Of a stretch of DNA of 64,000 bases, positions 10,120-18,305 are shown piece after piece. The notes under the pieces were generated by a model that worked only from the letters and a program-made list of their open reading frames with translations, was not told the origin of the DNA and searched no databases. Position numbers and translations under genes: made by a program. Source of the DNA: Nocardia colli (lineage in GTDB: Bacteria; Actinomycetota; Actinomycetes; Mycobacteriales; Mycobacteriaceae); contig NZ_VXLC01000030.1 in the NCBI RefSeq assembly GCF_008704205.1, forward strand, positions 19,513 through 83,512, read 5' to 3'. Each line of letters starts with the position of its first letter. Positions within the stretch are counted from its first letter, which is position 1.

Positions 10120-11504
10120 CTTCGTTCTTTCTGTACGAGCCGGATATCCAGGTGCGCCTCAGCCAGGCGCGGCTCGTCGAGGATTCGGGCGGCCGCCGCG
10201 AGCACCGTGTCGTCGGCGAGTGCGGGTCCGAAGACCATCGCCGAGACGGGGCGGCCGTCCGAGGTCGTGCCGACCGGCACCGCGATGGCGGTGAGGTCGA
10301 GCAGGTTGCCGAAATGGGTGTAGTGACCCAGCATCGTGTTGGTGTCGATGGGGTTGGCGAGCACCTCGCCGATCGTGCAGGTGGTGCCGATCGTCGGAAC
10401 GACCATGACGTCGCAGTCGGCCCACATCCGGGCGACCACCGCACGCAGCTCCTGTAGCTGCTGCTGGGCGCGGAACACGTCGACCGCATTGAATTCATAA
10501 CCGCTGGTGAGGATCTCGCGGATGACCGGCAGGATCGACTCGGGATGTTCGTCGAGGAAATCGCCGAACTCGACGAGTCGCTCGGCGACCCAGGGGCCTT
10601 GGTACAGCAAGGCGCCCGCGTCCAGAAACGGCGTCAGTGTGGTTGGCACGCAGTCGAATCCGAGCCCGTACAGGCGGTCGCGCACGCCGAGGTGCGCGGT
10701 GCGGAAGGCCTCGTCGCCGAAGAACTCCAGCTCCGATTCGGCGGGCAGCCCGACCCGGATGGGTCCGCCGCGGTACCGCGCTCCGCGCGCTCGGCTCCAC
10801 GGGTCGGCCGGATCCGGGGCGGCGATCACCGCGAACACCCGGTCCAGATCTTCGATTCGCGACGCCATCAGCGTCAGGCAGTCGAGCGACTTGCACGCGG
10901 GCACGAGCCCGACCGTGCTGATCAGTCCGCGCGACGGCTTCCAGCCGAGGATTCCGTTGAGCGCGGCCGGAACTCGGCCCGAGCCCGCGGTGTCGGTGGC
11001 GACACAGAACGGCACCTGACCGAGGGCGACGGCCAGCGCGGACCCCGAGCTGGAACCGCCAGAGATCAGGTCGCCGCCGAAGACGCTGCGCGGCATCGGG
11101 TACGGGGTTCTGGTCCCGTTCAAGCCGGTCGCGAACTGGTCGAGATTGGTCTTGCCGACGTAGAGCGCGCCCGCGTCGAGCAGGCGCCGCACCGCGGGCG
11201 CGGTTTCGGTGGCTACATAGGCGAAGTCGGGACAGGCCAGCGTGGTCGGCCGGCCCGCGACGTCGATGCTGTCCTTGACCCCGAACGGCACGCCGTAGAG
11301 CGGAAGGGTGCGGGCGCCCGGCCGGCGCTCGAGTTCCGCGGCAGCGGCGAGCAGCTCTGCGCGCGGCACCGGGGTGATCCAGGTGCCGTCGGCGCCCCGC
11401 GCCTCGATGGCATCCGCGACCCGCGCCACGGTGCTGCTCGGCGAGCCGCTGCCGCTTTCGTGCGAGGCGAGAATCTCCGCGACAGTGGGCCCTGGATTTC
11501 GCAT
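10116..11504 (-). CDS. Amidase-signature enzyme, allophanate-hydrolase-like
   Basis: A 462-residue amidase-signature protein. The catalytic Lys lies in LYGVPFGVKDSIDVAG, and the Ser-cisSer-Lys site is marked by SGGSSSGSALAVA and DTAGSGRVPAALNG. The run from PTTLACPDFAY to GKTNLDQFATGL, with KPSRGLISTVGLVPACKSLDCL, closely resembles the hydrolase domain of allophanate hydrolase (AtzF/DUR1 type), which converts allophanate to ammonia and carbon dioxide. The C-terminal specificity domain found in some allophanate hydrolases is absent. The start is set at the ATG 11504; the longer open frame upstream has no family resemblance. It is the first gene of the operon and diverges from the DUF2277 gene. 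Confidence 0.8.
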   Translation of the reverse strand: MRNPGPTVAEILASHESGSGSPSSTVARVADAIEARGADGTWITPVPRAELLAAAAELERRPGARTLPLYGVPFGVKDSIDVAGRPTTLACPDFAYVATETAPAVRRLLDAGALYVGKTNLDQFATGLNGTRTPYPMPRSVFGGDLISGGSSSGSALAVALGQVPFCVATDTAGSGRVPAALNGILGWKPSRGLISTVGLVPACKSLDCLTLMASRIEDLDRVFAVIAAPDPADPWSRARGARYRGGPIRVGLPAESELEFFGDEAFRTAHLGVRDRLYGLGFDCVPTTLTPFLDAGALLYQGPWVAERLVEFGDFLDEHPESILPVIREILTSGYEFNAVDVFRAQQQLQELRAVVARMWADCDVMVVPTIGTTCTIGEVLANPIDTNTMLGHYTHFGNLLDLTAIAVPVGTTSDGRPVSAMVFGPALADDTVLAAAARILDEPRLAEAHLDIRLVQKERR

Positions 11505-11630
11505 TTGTCGATTGTCGGCAGCATGTGTGAAGCGGACGGCTTCGCAATGTATCCGCTGTGTTAGGTGTTCTGGGCGGTGTGTACGGCTGCTGCACTGCTG
11601 TGTGTCGGTGCGGCGGATTAGCCTCGGGGT

Positions 11631-11912
11631 ATGTGCCGAAACATCACTGCCCTGCGGGGGCTGGAGCCCGCGGCGACGCCGGAGGAGATCCAGGCCGCCG
11701 CGCTGCAATACGTACGTAAGGTCGGCGGGTTGTCGAGCATCTCGGCCGCGACCCAGCCTGCGGTCGATGCCGCGGTCGCCGACATCGCCGCGATCACCAC
11801 CCGCCTGCTCGACCAACTGCCGGATCGCAAGGTGCCGCCGAAGTCGGTGCCGCCGCTGCGCCGCCCGGAGGTGCAGGCGCGGATCCAGGCCAGGGCGCAC
11901 TCGCACGACTAG
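11631..11912 (+). CDS. DUF2277 family protein
   Basis: A 93-residue soluble protein beginning MCRNITALRGLEPAAT and containing EEIQAAALQYVRKVGG. Both are hallmarks of the DUF2277 family, whose function is unknown. It is complete, with no signal peptide or membrane segment, and ends in a basic His-containing tail. It is transcribed away from the amidase operon and stands about 60 bp before the BioQ-like site of the bioY operon, so it does not belong to either. Family assignment is from the conserved N-terminus. Confidence 0.85.
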   Translation: MCRNITALRGLEPAATPEEIQAAALQYVRKVGGLSSISAATQPAVDAAVADIAAITTRLLDQLPDRKVPPKSVPPLRRPEVQARIQARAHSHD

Positions 11913-11973
11913 TCGTCGGCCTCGGCATCGGTCGCTGTGCGCGGGTGCGTTCGGCGAACGCGCGCCTGCTATC

Positions 11974-11988
11974 TTGAACGTCGTTCAA
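11974..11988. promoter_or_regulatory. BioQ-like operator in front of bioY
   Basis: TTGAACGTCGTTCAA is a perfect 7-1-7 inverted repeat. It contains TGAAC-N3-GTTCA, the form described for the TetR-type biotin regulator BioQ of actinobacteria. It ends 23 bp before the bioY start codon, where bound repressor would block the promoter. No bioQ gene is in the window. Confidence 0.75.
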
Positions 11989-12011
11989 GCTGGTAGTTGG
12001 AGGAAGTCGTC

Positions 12012-12596
12012 GTGGACGGTGTCGAGAACCCTCGTCGTTCGAGAGTTGCCTTTTCCGCGCGGGACATCGCGCAGGTAGCGGTCTTCGCCGCGCTGATCGC
12101 GGCGATGGGACTGCCGGGCGCGATCACGGTCGGATTCAGCGGTGTGCCGATCACGGTGCAGACGCTCGGCGTCATCCTGGCCGGCGCGGTGCTCGGTGCG
12201 CGCAAGGGGACGGCCGCGGTGCTGGTGTTCCTAGGGCTGACGTTGATCGGGTTGCCGCTGCTCTCGGGTGGTCGCACGGGCCTGACCGCGATGGCCGGGC
12301 CGAGCGCCGGATACCTCGGCGGCTGGGCGCCCGCGGCGCTGGTCATCGGTCTGCTCACCGCCCGGATCCTGCCCAAGTACCCGCTGGTGCTGGGCCTGCT
12401 GATCAACGCGCTCGGCGGGATCCTGGTCATTTATCTCTTCGGCACGCTCGGGCTGCTGCTGCGCACCGATCTGGACTTCGCGCACGCGGTCAGCACCAAC
12501 TTCGCGTTCATTCCGGGCGATCTGGCCAAGGTTGTGGTCGCGACGGTGGTCGCCAAGGGTGTGCACCGCGCGTACCCCGGTCTGATTCGTGCGTAG
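12012..12596 (+). CDS. bioY: Biotin ECF transporter S component BioY
   Basis: BioY is the membrane substrate-binding component of the biotin ECF transporter. The 194-residue protein has about six hydrophobic segments and the family patterns VTVGFSGVPITVQTLGV-like (read here as GFSGVPITVQTLG), LGARKGTAAVLVFLGL and GPSAGYLGGW. The GTG at 12012 is preferred over an upstream TTG at 11997 because GGAGGA lies about 7 nt before it. It opens a six-gene plus-strand operon and its stop overlaps the next gene by 8 bp. The BioQ-like site just upstream indicates repression when biotin is plentiful. Confidence 0.94.
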   Translation: MDGVENPRRSRVAFSARDIAQVAVFAALIAAMGLPGAITVGFSGVPITVQTLGVILAGAVLGARKGTAAVLVFLGLTLIGLPLLSGGRTGLTAMAGPSAGYLGGWAPAALVIGLLTARILPKYPLVLGLLINALGGILVIYLFGTLGLLLRTDLDFAHAVSTNFAFIPGDLAKVVVATVVAKGVHRAYPGLIRA

Positions 12597-13704
12597 TCCG
12601 GAGCTCGGTGGGTCCGGCCAGCAGCCGGCCATCGAATTCGACGGCCGCACTTACAGTTACGCGCGGCTCGACCGTGCGATCGATGAGTGGATCGAGCGGG
12701 ACACCGCGGTTGTGTACGACGCGTCGGCGCTGCCGGTTCCGGATGCGTTGATCTGCGTCTGTGCGGCGGCTCGGCGGGGGGTGCCGGTGATCGTCGAGAA
12801 TCCCGAGGCGCGTTCGGCTCGGGCGGACCTTCCGGAGTCGGCGTTTCTGCTGGTGACGACGTCGGGGTCGACGGGGTGTCCACGGCCGCTGGCCCGTACC
12901 GCCGCGTCCTGGTACGACAGCTTTCCGGCGTTCACCACGATCACCGGGGTCGAAGCCACGGACCGGGTGCTCATCACGGGGCCCTTGCACGCGACCATGC
13001 ATCTGTTCGGCGCGCTGCATGCGTTGTGGCGGGGCGCGTGCGTGACCGACGATCCGACGCGGGCCACGGTCGTGCATGCGGTGCCCGCGGTGCTTCGCGA
13101 CGTGGTCGACCAGGCGCCGGAGCTGCGCACAGCCATCGTCGCGGGCATCGCCCTGGATGACGGCGCTCGTACGGCGGCAGGCAGGGTCTCGATTGTCGAG
13201 TACTACGGGTCGGCGGAGGTTTCGCTCGTCGCGGCTCGGCGGGTGCCGGAGCCGCTTCGATTGCTGGACGAGGTGGATGCCGAGGTACGCGACGGGCTGC
13301 TTTACGTGCGGACCCCGTACCGCGTGCTGGGGGCTCCCGAATGGTTCGGCGTCGGTGACCTGGCCGAACTCGGTCCGGACCGTGAGCTTGTCGTTCGAGG
13401 CCGGGGCGAATCCGCGATCAATGTCGGCGGCACCACCGTCCTCGCCGAGGACGTCGAGCGCATTCTCGGGACGCTCGACGGGGTCGCCGCCGTGGCGGTG
13501 GTCGGGTCGCCACACGCGGTGTTCGGTGAGATCGTCACGGCCGCAGTGCAACTCGATGGCGTCGGGCTCGACGCGGTGCGGGCGCAGGCGCGCGGGCTGC
13601 TGATGAAAGAGGCGATGCCGCGACGCTGGGTGCCGCTGTCGACGCTGCCCCGGACCGCCAGTGGGAAGGTGGCTCGGGGTCAGCTGAAAGACTTGCTGGC
13701 ATGA
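12589..13704 (+). CDS. Short AMP-forming acyl-CoA ligase-like protein
   Basis: A member of the ANL (adenylate-forming) family, 371 residues against about 500 normally; most of the N-terminal subdomain is missing. Visible motifs are the P-loop TTSGSTGCPRPL (90-101, with Arg in place of the usual Lys), EYYGSAEVS (A5), GVGDLAELG (A7) and the catalytic C-terminal lysine in RTASGKVARGQL. It would activate a carboxylic acid as acyl-AMP and then CoA thioester. The GTG start overlaps bioY by 8 bp and the stop overlaps the thiolase by 4 bp, so it is built into the biotin transport operon. A biotin precursor or vitamer is the logical substrate, but this is inference. Confidence 0.85.
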   Translation: MRSPELGGSGQQPAIEFDGRTYSYARLDRAIDEWIERDTAVVYDASALPVPDALICVCAAARRGVPVIVENPEARSARADLPESAFLLVTTSGSTGCPRPLARTAASWYDSFPAFTTITGVEATDRVLITGPLHATMHLFGALHALWRGACVTDDPTRATVVHAVPAVLRDVVDQAPELRTAIVAGIALDDGARTAAGRVSIVEYYGSAEVSLVAARRVPEPLRLLDEVDAEVRDGLLYVRTPYRVLGAPEWFGVGDLAELGPDRELVVRGRGESAINVGGTTVLAEDVERILGTLDGVAAVAVVGSPHAVFGEIVTAAVQLDGVGLDAVRAQARGLLMKEAMPRRWVPLSTLPRTASGKVARGQLKDLLA

Positions 13705-14828
13705 ACCCGGTTCCCGTGCTGGTAGCGCCGCGTCGAACGCCGATCGGCAATGCCGGGCACGGGTTCGCCGAGCTGACCACCACCGATCTGGCCGCGCCGG
13801 TGTTGCGCGAGGTGTTGTCGACGTTGCGCGGTGCGGGCGTCGAGGCCGCGGTGGACGATGTCGTGCTCGGCAATTGCCTGGGGCCCGGTGGGGACCCGGC
13901 CCGGAACGCGGCGTTGGCGGCGGGTTTCGGGGTCGAGGTTCCCGGGGTCACGGTGGATCGGCAGTGCGGGTCCGGGCTGGACGCGGTGATGCAGGCGGCG
14001 CTGCGGGTGCGCGGCGGGGGAGACGAACTGATTCTGGCGGGCGGGGTCGAGTCGGCGAGCACCGCGCCGTGGCGATTCTGGCCGCCGGCCGCGGGGGCTG
14101 ATCCGGTGCGGTACACCCGTGCTCCCTTTGCGCCGCAAGGCTTTCCGGATCCCGACATGGGGGTCGCGGCGGACGATTTGGCGCGAGTTCGGGGGATCAG
14201 CAGAGAGCGGCAGGACGCGTATGCGGCGCGTTCGCACAGTCTTGCTGCTGCTGCTGACTTTTCGGCGGAGATCGTGCCGATCGGGGAGGTGCGTCGCGAC
14301 GAGCGCATCCGGGCGGGGATGACCGAGGCGCGGCTCGCGCGGTTGCGGCCCAGTTTCGGCGCTGAGGGGACGGCGACGGCGGGTAACTCGTGTGGCATTT
14401 CCGACGGGGCGGCCGTATTGGCCGTGACGACCGAGTCGCTGGCCGGTGGGTTGCCCGCGTTGCGGGTACTCGGGTCGGCGGTCGCCGGGTCCGATCCCGC
14501 CTACCCGGGGCTCGGGCCGGTTCCGGCTATCCGGAAGCTGTTGCGCCGCACGGGAGTCGACGTCGCGGAGCTGGGGATCGTCGAGATCACCGAAGCTTTC
14601 GCCTCGGTGGTGCTCGCGGTGTCGGACGAGCTCGGGTTGGACGAATCGACGATCTGCCCGCAGGGCGGGGCGATCGCGATGGGGCATCCGTGGGGCGCGT
14701 CGGGAGCTATCTTGCTGGTGCGGTTGGCGAGTCAGATGCTGCGCGAGGGTGGGCCCGCGCTCGGGCTCGCCGCGTGTGCCATCGGCGGCGGGCAGGGTGT
14801 TGCGATGCTGGTGGAGCGTGTGGCATGA
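13701..14828 (+). CDS. Thiolase (acetyl-CoA C-acyltransferase-like)
   Basis: A 375-residue thiolase that should cleave a 3-oxoacyl-CoA with CoA or run the reverse condensation. The nucleophilic Cys is in DRQCGSGLDAV (Cys89). The active-site His is in AIAMGHPWGASGA, and the second Cys is in LAACAIGGGQG. NEAF is replaced by TEAFA, a common variant. It lies between a ligase and the bioM ATPase, with 4-bp overlaps on both sides. No dehydrogenase or hydratase of a full beta-oxidation cycle is present, so it either borrows these from elsewhere or performs a single condensation or cleavage. A role in side-chain processing of a biotin vitamer or a pimeloyl precursor is inferred from position. Confidence 0.9.
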   Translation: MNPVPVLVAPRRTPIGNAGHGFAELTTTDLAAPVLREVLSTLRGAGVEAAVDDVVLGNCLGPGGDPARNAALAAGFGVEVPGVTVDRQCGSGLDAVMQAALRVRGGGDELILAGGVESASTAPWRFWPPAAGADPVRYTRAPFAPQGFPDPDMGVAADDLARVRGISRERQDAYAARSHSLAAAADFSAEIVPIGEVRRDERIRAGMTEARLARLRPSFGAEGTATAGNSCGISDGAAVLAVTTESLAGGLPALRVLGSAVAGSDPAYPGLGPVPAIRKLLRRTGVDVAELGIVEITEAFASVVLAVSDELGLDESTICPQGGAIAMGHPWGASGAILLVRLASQMLREGGPALGLAACAIGGGQGVAMLVERVA

Positions 14829-15505
14829 GTGAGATCGTCTTCTCGTCGGTGACGCACAGTTTCGGTGAGCGAAAAGTACTGCGCGGCATCGACCTTCGGA
14901 TCACCGAGCGGCGGGTCGGCATCATCGGCGCGAACGGTTCGGGTAAGTCGACACTCGCGCGCATGATCAACGGGTTGCTCGCGCCGACCTCGGGCACCGT
15001 CACGGTCGACGGCATCGACGCGGCGCGCAAGGGTGGGCAGGTGCGGCGCAAGGTCGGATTCGTATTCACCGACCCGGATACCCAGATCGTCATGCCGACG
15101 GTCGCCGAGGATCTCGCTTTCTCGTTGCGCAGAACAGGTTTGAGCAAGCAGGAGGTCGCGGCGCGGGTCGAGGAGATGCTGGTCCGGTTCCGGCTGCACG
15201 AGCACGGCGACCATCCCTCGCATCTGCTCTCCGGTGGGCAGAAGCAACTGCTCGCCATCGGCGCGGTCCTCATCCGCAGGCCCGAGGTGATCATTGCCGA
15301 CGAGCCGACCACCCTGCTGGATCTGCGCAACGCCCGCGTCGTCGCCGACGCGCTGGACGCGATGGATCAGCAGGTGATCGTGGTGACCCACCAGCTCGCG
15401 CTGCTGGACAGTTTCGAGCGGGTCATCGTGATCGACGACGGACTCGTGGCCTTCGACGGAACGCCCGCCGCCGCCGTCCCCGCCTACCGGGAACTGGTCG
15501 AATGA
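14825..15505 (+). CDS. bioM: Biotin ECF transporter ATPase BioM
   Basis: An ABC ATPase of 226 residues that energises the biotin ECF transporter. Walker A is GANGSGKST, the Q-loop is GFVFTDPDTQIV, the signature is LLSGGQKQLLAIG and Walker B is VIIADEPTT; the switch His is in VVTHQLALL. The FVFTDPDTQ form of the Q-loop is typical of ECF ATPases. It overlaps the thiolase stop and the bioN start by 4 bp each. Confidence 0.93.
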   Translation: MSEIVFSSVTHSFGERKVLRGIDLRITERRVGIIGANGSGKSTLARMINGLLAPTSGTVTVDGIDAARKGGQVRRKVGFVFTDPDTQIVMPTVAEDLAFSLRRTGLSKQEVAARVEEMLVRFRLHEHGDHPSHLLSGGQKQLLAIGAVLIRRPEVIIADEPTTLLDLRNARVVADALDAMDQQVIVVTHQLALLDSFERVIVIDDGLVAFDGTPAAAVPAYRELVE

Positions 15506-16104
15506 TCGGGCTCTACCGTCCCGGCGACTCGCTGCTGCACCGAATGCCCGCCGGGGCAAAGCTGTTGCTGCTGATCGGGTCGATCGTGGCGGCAACTGTA
15601 TTCGTGCGCAACCCGATCGAGGTCGGGGTCGTCGGTGTGCTGGTGGCCGGGTTGTTCGCGCTGGCCCGCATTCCCGTCGAAGTCGCTGTGGCGCAGCTGC
15701 GTCCGATGGTGTGGATGCTGCTGATCATCGCAGTGTTCCAGGTGCTGATCACCTCGCCCGCGCGAGCCGTCGTCGTGTGCGGGGTGCTGTTGATCTCGGT
15801 GGCGCTGGCCGCGCTGGTCACGCTGACCACCCGTGTGACCGACCTGCTCGACACCGTGACGCGCGCGCTCGGCCCGTTGCGCAGGTTCGGCGTCGACCCG
15901 GATCGCGTCGGTTTGCTTCTCGCGCTTGCCATCCGGTGTGTTCCCTTACTGGCCGGAATCGTGCACGATGTCGCAGAGGCACGGCGGGCGCGCGGCCTGC
16001 AATGGTCGATGACCGCGCTCGCGACGCCGGTACTGGTACGCGCGCTGCGCACCGCCGACGCGATGGGCGACGCCCTCGCCGCGAGAGGAGTCGACGATGA
16101 CTGA
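15502..16104 (+). CDS. bioN: Biotin ECF transporter T component BioN
   Basis: The 200-residue transmembrane coupling (T) protein of the biotin ECF transporter. It has the N-terminal GLYRPGDSLLHRMPAGAKLL entry typical of CbiQ/EcfT proteins, about five membrane helices, and the coupling motif EARRARG through which T components engage the ATPase. The short length fits BioN rather than a general EcfT. Its end overlaps the second AMP-ligase by 8 bp. With BioY and BioM it makes a complete dedicated transporter. Confidence 0.92.
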   Translation: MIGLYRPGDSLLHRMPAGAKLLLLIGSIVAATVFVRNPIEVGVVGVLVAGLFALARIPVEVAVAQLRPMVWMLLIIAVFQVLITSPARAVVVCGVLLISVALAALVTLTTRVTDLLDTVTRALGPLRRFGVDPDRVGLLLALAIRCVPLLAGIVHDVAEARRARGLQWSMTALATPVLVRALRTADAMGDALAARGVDDD

Positions 16105-17491
16105 GCTGCCGGCCGAGCGCATAGCCCGCCGCGTCACCGAATCACCGGACTCGCCCGCCATCATCTCCGCCCGCGAACGCATCGACTACCGCGAATTCTG
16201 GACCCGCGTCACCCGCACCGCCGCCGGCCTCGACGGCATGAATCGCGTTGCGGTGCTACCCACTTCGGACATCGAATCACTGGTCGCCGTAACCGCGGCC
16301 ATGCACGCAGGCGTCAGCATCGTTCTACTGCACCGGCACCTCATGCCCGAGCAGCTGGCTCGGGTCCTCGACCTCTCGAAACCGGGTGCGGTCGTCGCGT
16401 CGCCTCCGCAACACCGCCGACTGCGGAAGATGGGATACGACGGCGCAATTCAGACCGTCGCCGATTTGGAATCCGACGGCTCGACATCGCGCGTGTTGCC
16501 CGAGACCGAACTGCTCGTCGGCATCACGTCCGGCACTACCGGTGAACCGAAACTCTTCGTGCGCAACCAGCAATCCTGGGCCACCACCCTGGACCGCTCC
16601 GACGCCACCTTCGACATCGCGCCCCGCGACCTCGTCTCGACCCCCGGCGTCCTCGACCACACCCACTTCCTCTACGGCGCACTGCACGCGCTGACCCGAG
16701 GCGCGGCTGTCGACCTCCGACCGGTCCTCGAATCACTCGAAGACGGTGCGACACACCTGTATTCGGTGCCGACGATCGCCTGGGACATCGTCCGGTCGGG
16801 CACCGGCCCGTACCCCGATGTCCGCGAGGTACTTTCGTCGGCGGCCCGCTGGCCACGCACGGGAAGACAATCGCTGCAAGAGATCCTGCCGAACGCCTCC
16901 CTCGTGCACTTCTATGGTGCCTCCGAACTGAGCTTCGTCTCCTTCGACCGAGGACTCGGGAACCCCGGCGAGAACTCGGCTGGTCAACTCTTCGACGGCG
17001 TCGACATCGACATCCGCGACGGCCTCGTCTTCGTCCGCAGCGACATGCTCTTCGACGGCTACCTGACCGAAAGCGGCCTCGCCGACGGCCCGGTCGACGG
17101 GTGGATGTCGGTGGGGGACAGCGGTCAAATCCTCGGCAACGAACTCCACCTCTTCGGCCGAAGCAGCGAAATGCTCATCCGAGCCGGCCTCAACGTCGAA
17201 CCCGCCGCCATCGAATCCGCCCTGACCGCCCTCCCCGGCATCACCGAAGCCGCCTGCATCGCCGTCCCCGACCCCCGCATGGGCGAGGCCCCCGCCGCCG
17301 CGATAGTCGTAGACGAGACCGCCCCCGACATCGACGAGATCTGGCGGCACCTCCGCGCAACCCTCCCCAGCCCGAGCATCCCGGTGCAGGTCCTCCTGCT
17401 CGACAGTCTCCCGCGCACACCGCGCGGAAAGCTCGACCGCCCCGCCCTCGCCTCAGCGCTCGAACGGGATCGCGTAAACCGGCGGACTTAG
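16097..17491 (+). CDS. AMP-forming acyl-CoA ligase-like protein
   Basis: A 464-residue adenylate-forming enzyme. The P-loop is VGITSGTTGEPKLFV, A5 is HFYGASELSFVSF, A7 is SVGDSGQI, the hinge is HLFGRSSEMLIRAG-LNVEP, and the C-terminal lysine lies in RTPRGKLDRPAL. All core motifs are present, unlike the shortened ligase at 12589. It overlaps bioN by 8 bp and closes the operon. Two adenylating enzymes in one biotin-uptake operon suggest activation of two different acids, or one working enzyme and one diverged partner. The substrate is unknown; pimelate, a longer dicarboxylate or a biotin vitamer are candidates. Confidence 0.85.
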   Translation: MTELPAERIARRVTESPDSPAIISARERIDYREFWTRVTRTAAGLDGMNRVAVLPTSDIESLVAVTAAMHAGVSIVLLHRHLMPEQLARVLDLSKPGAVVASPPQHRRLRKMGYDGAIQTVADLESDGSTSRVLPETELLVGITSGTTGEPKLFVRNQQSWATTLDRSDATFDIAPRDLVSTPGVLDHTHFLYGALHALTRGAAVDLRPVLESLEDGATHLYSVPTIAWDIVRSGTGPYPDVREVLSSAARWPRTGRQSLQEILPNASLVHFYGASELSFVSFDRGLGNPGENSAGQLFDGVDIDIRDGLVFVRSDMLFDGYLTESGLADGPVDGWMSVGDSGQILGNELHLFGRSSEMLIRAGLNVEPAAIESALTALPGITEAACIAVPDPRMGEAPAAAIVVDETAPDIDEIWRHLRATLPSPSIPVQVLLLDSLPRTPRGKLDRPALASALERDRVNRRT

Positions 17492-17875
17492 TGCCCCATA
17501 GGCGAAGTGCTCTTCATGATCGAGCACGAGGATCTGGACTGCCCCAGGCCGCTCGGCCACGACCACGACATCATCTTGTGCGGGGTACCACAGGTCGTCG
17601 AAGCATTTGGCGAAGCGATCGAACCGCATGCGTACCGCTGTGGTGTCGGCAGGCCACGCGATCTCGACCCACTCGGATTGGGCGATCGGCAACGCCCGCA
17701 GCCACTCTCGAATCGCCTCCGGCTCGAGTTCGCCTACGTCCAACACTGTCTCCGAAGTCCTGAGTAGCTGCCGCACGGCACGCAGGCCGCCGGCCAGTGC
17801 GAGCAGCCGGTCGAAGTTCGTCCGGTCGTCGACTGCGCCGAGCCTGTTCAAGGTTTGCGCCAGCATCGGCGGCAT
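17453..17875 (-). CDS. Hypothetical protein
   Basis: A possible 140-residue acidic protein (start ATG 17875) that I do not recognise. It is Trp- and Asp-rich in the middle (WVEIAWPADTTAVRMRFDRFAKCFDDLWYPAQDD), has no signal peptide or membrane helix, and looks like a small alpha/beta protein. Its 3' end overlaps the AMP-ligase 3' end by 39 bp in convergent orientation. The codon pattern is consistent with coding on this strand, and a plus-strand frame in the same stretch is poorer. No functional hint comes from neighbours. Confidence 0.55.
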   Translation of the reverse strand: MPPMLAQTLNRLGAVDDRTNFDRLLALAGGLRAVRQLLRTSETVLDVGELEPEAIREWLRALPIAQSEWVEIAWPADTTAVRMRFDRFAKCFDDLWYPAQDDVVVVAERPGAVQILVLDHEEHFAYGALSPPVYAIPFER

Positions 17876-17949
17876 CCTGCTCTCCTTCGCTCCCTACGTG
17901 AGGGATCGCACCGAGGGTACCCGGAGGTGCCAGTACAGATTGACGTGAA

Positions 17950-17965
17950 TACAGAAATATCTGTA
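17950..17965. promoter_or_regulatory. Putative metal-sensor operator upstream of the CmtR-like gene
   Basis: TACAGAAATATCTGTA is a 6-4-6 perfect inverted repeat ending 10 bp before the regulator start codon. A further half site TACAGA is at 17934-17939, 16 bp earlier. Position and symmetry fit auto-repression by the ArsR-family protein. Confidence 0.6.
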
Positions 17966-17975
17966 CCGTCCAGGT

Positions 17976-18305
17976 ATGGCCACCTTGGTGCACAGCGACG
18001 CGTTGTCGCGGTTCGGGTATGCGTTGTCGGATTCGACGCGGTCGCAGATCCTGCTCGCGTTGCGGACTGCGCCGAGTTATCCGTCCGACCTTGCCGATCG
18101 GATCGGGGTGTCCCGGCAGATCCTGTCGAATCACCTTGCCTGCCTGCGGGGTTGCGGGCTGGTCGTGGCGGTGCCGGAAGGGCGGCGGAGTCGGTACGAG
18201 TTGGCGGATCCGCGGATCGGCCGTGCGCTGGACGATCTGGTCGGCCTGGTGCTGGCGGTCGATCCGGCCTGCTGTCCGGATTCCGATCGCGAGGGGTGCT
18301 GCTGA
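17976..18305 (+). CDS. ArsR/SmtB-family metal sensor, CmtR-like
   Basis: A 109-residue winged-helix repressor. It resembles mycobacterial CmtR, which senses Cd(II)/Pb(II): the recognition helix region VSRQILSNHLACLRGCGLVVAVPEGRRSRYEL places Cys56 and Cys60 where CmtR has its two helix cysteines. Further cysteines at 99, 100, 108 and 109 could supply the third ligand. The TGA overlaps the ATG of the cation transporter (TGATG), so the pair is one operon. The inverted repeat at 17950-17965 is the likely operator; metal binding should release it and induce both genes. Confidence 0.88.
   Translation: MATLVHSDALSRFGYALSDSTRSQILLALRTAPSYPSDLADRIGVSRQILSNHLACLRGCGLVVAVPEGRRSRYELADPRIGRALDDLVGLVLAVDPACCPDSDREGCC

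Noticed and set aside
11505..11906. Longer start of the allophanate-hydrolase-like gene
   Set aside because: It runs through the DUF2277 gene and has no amidase resemblance before ATG 11504.
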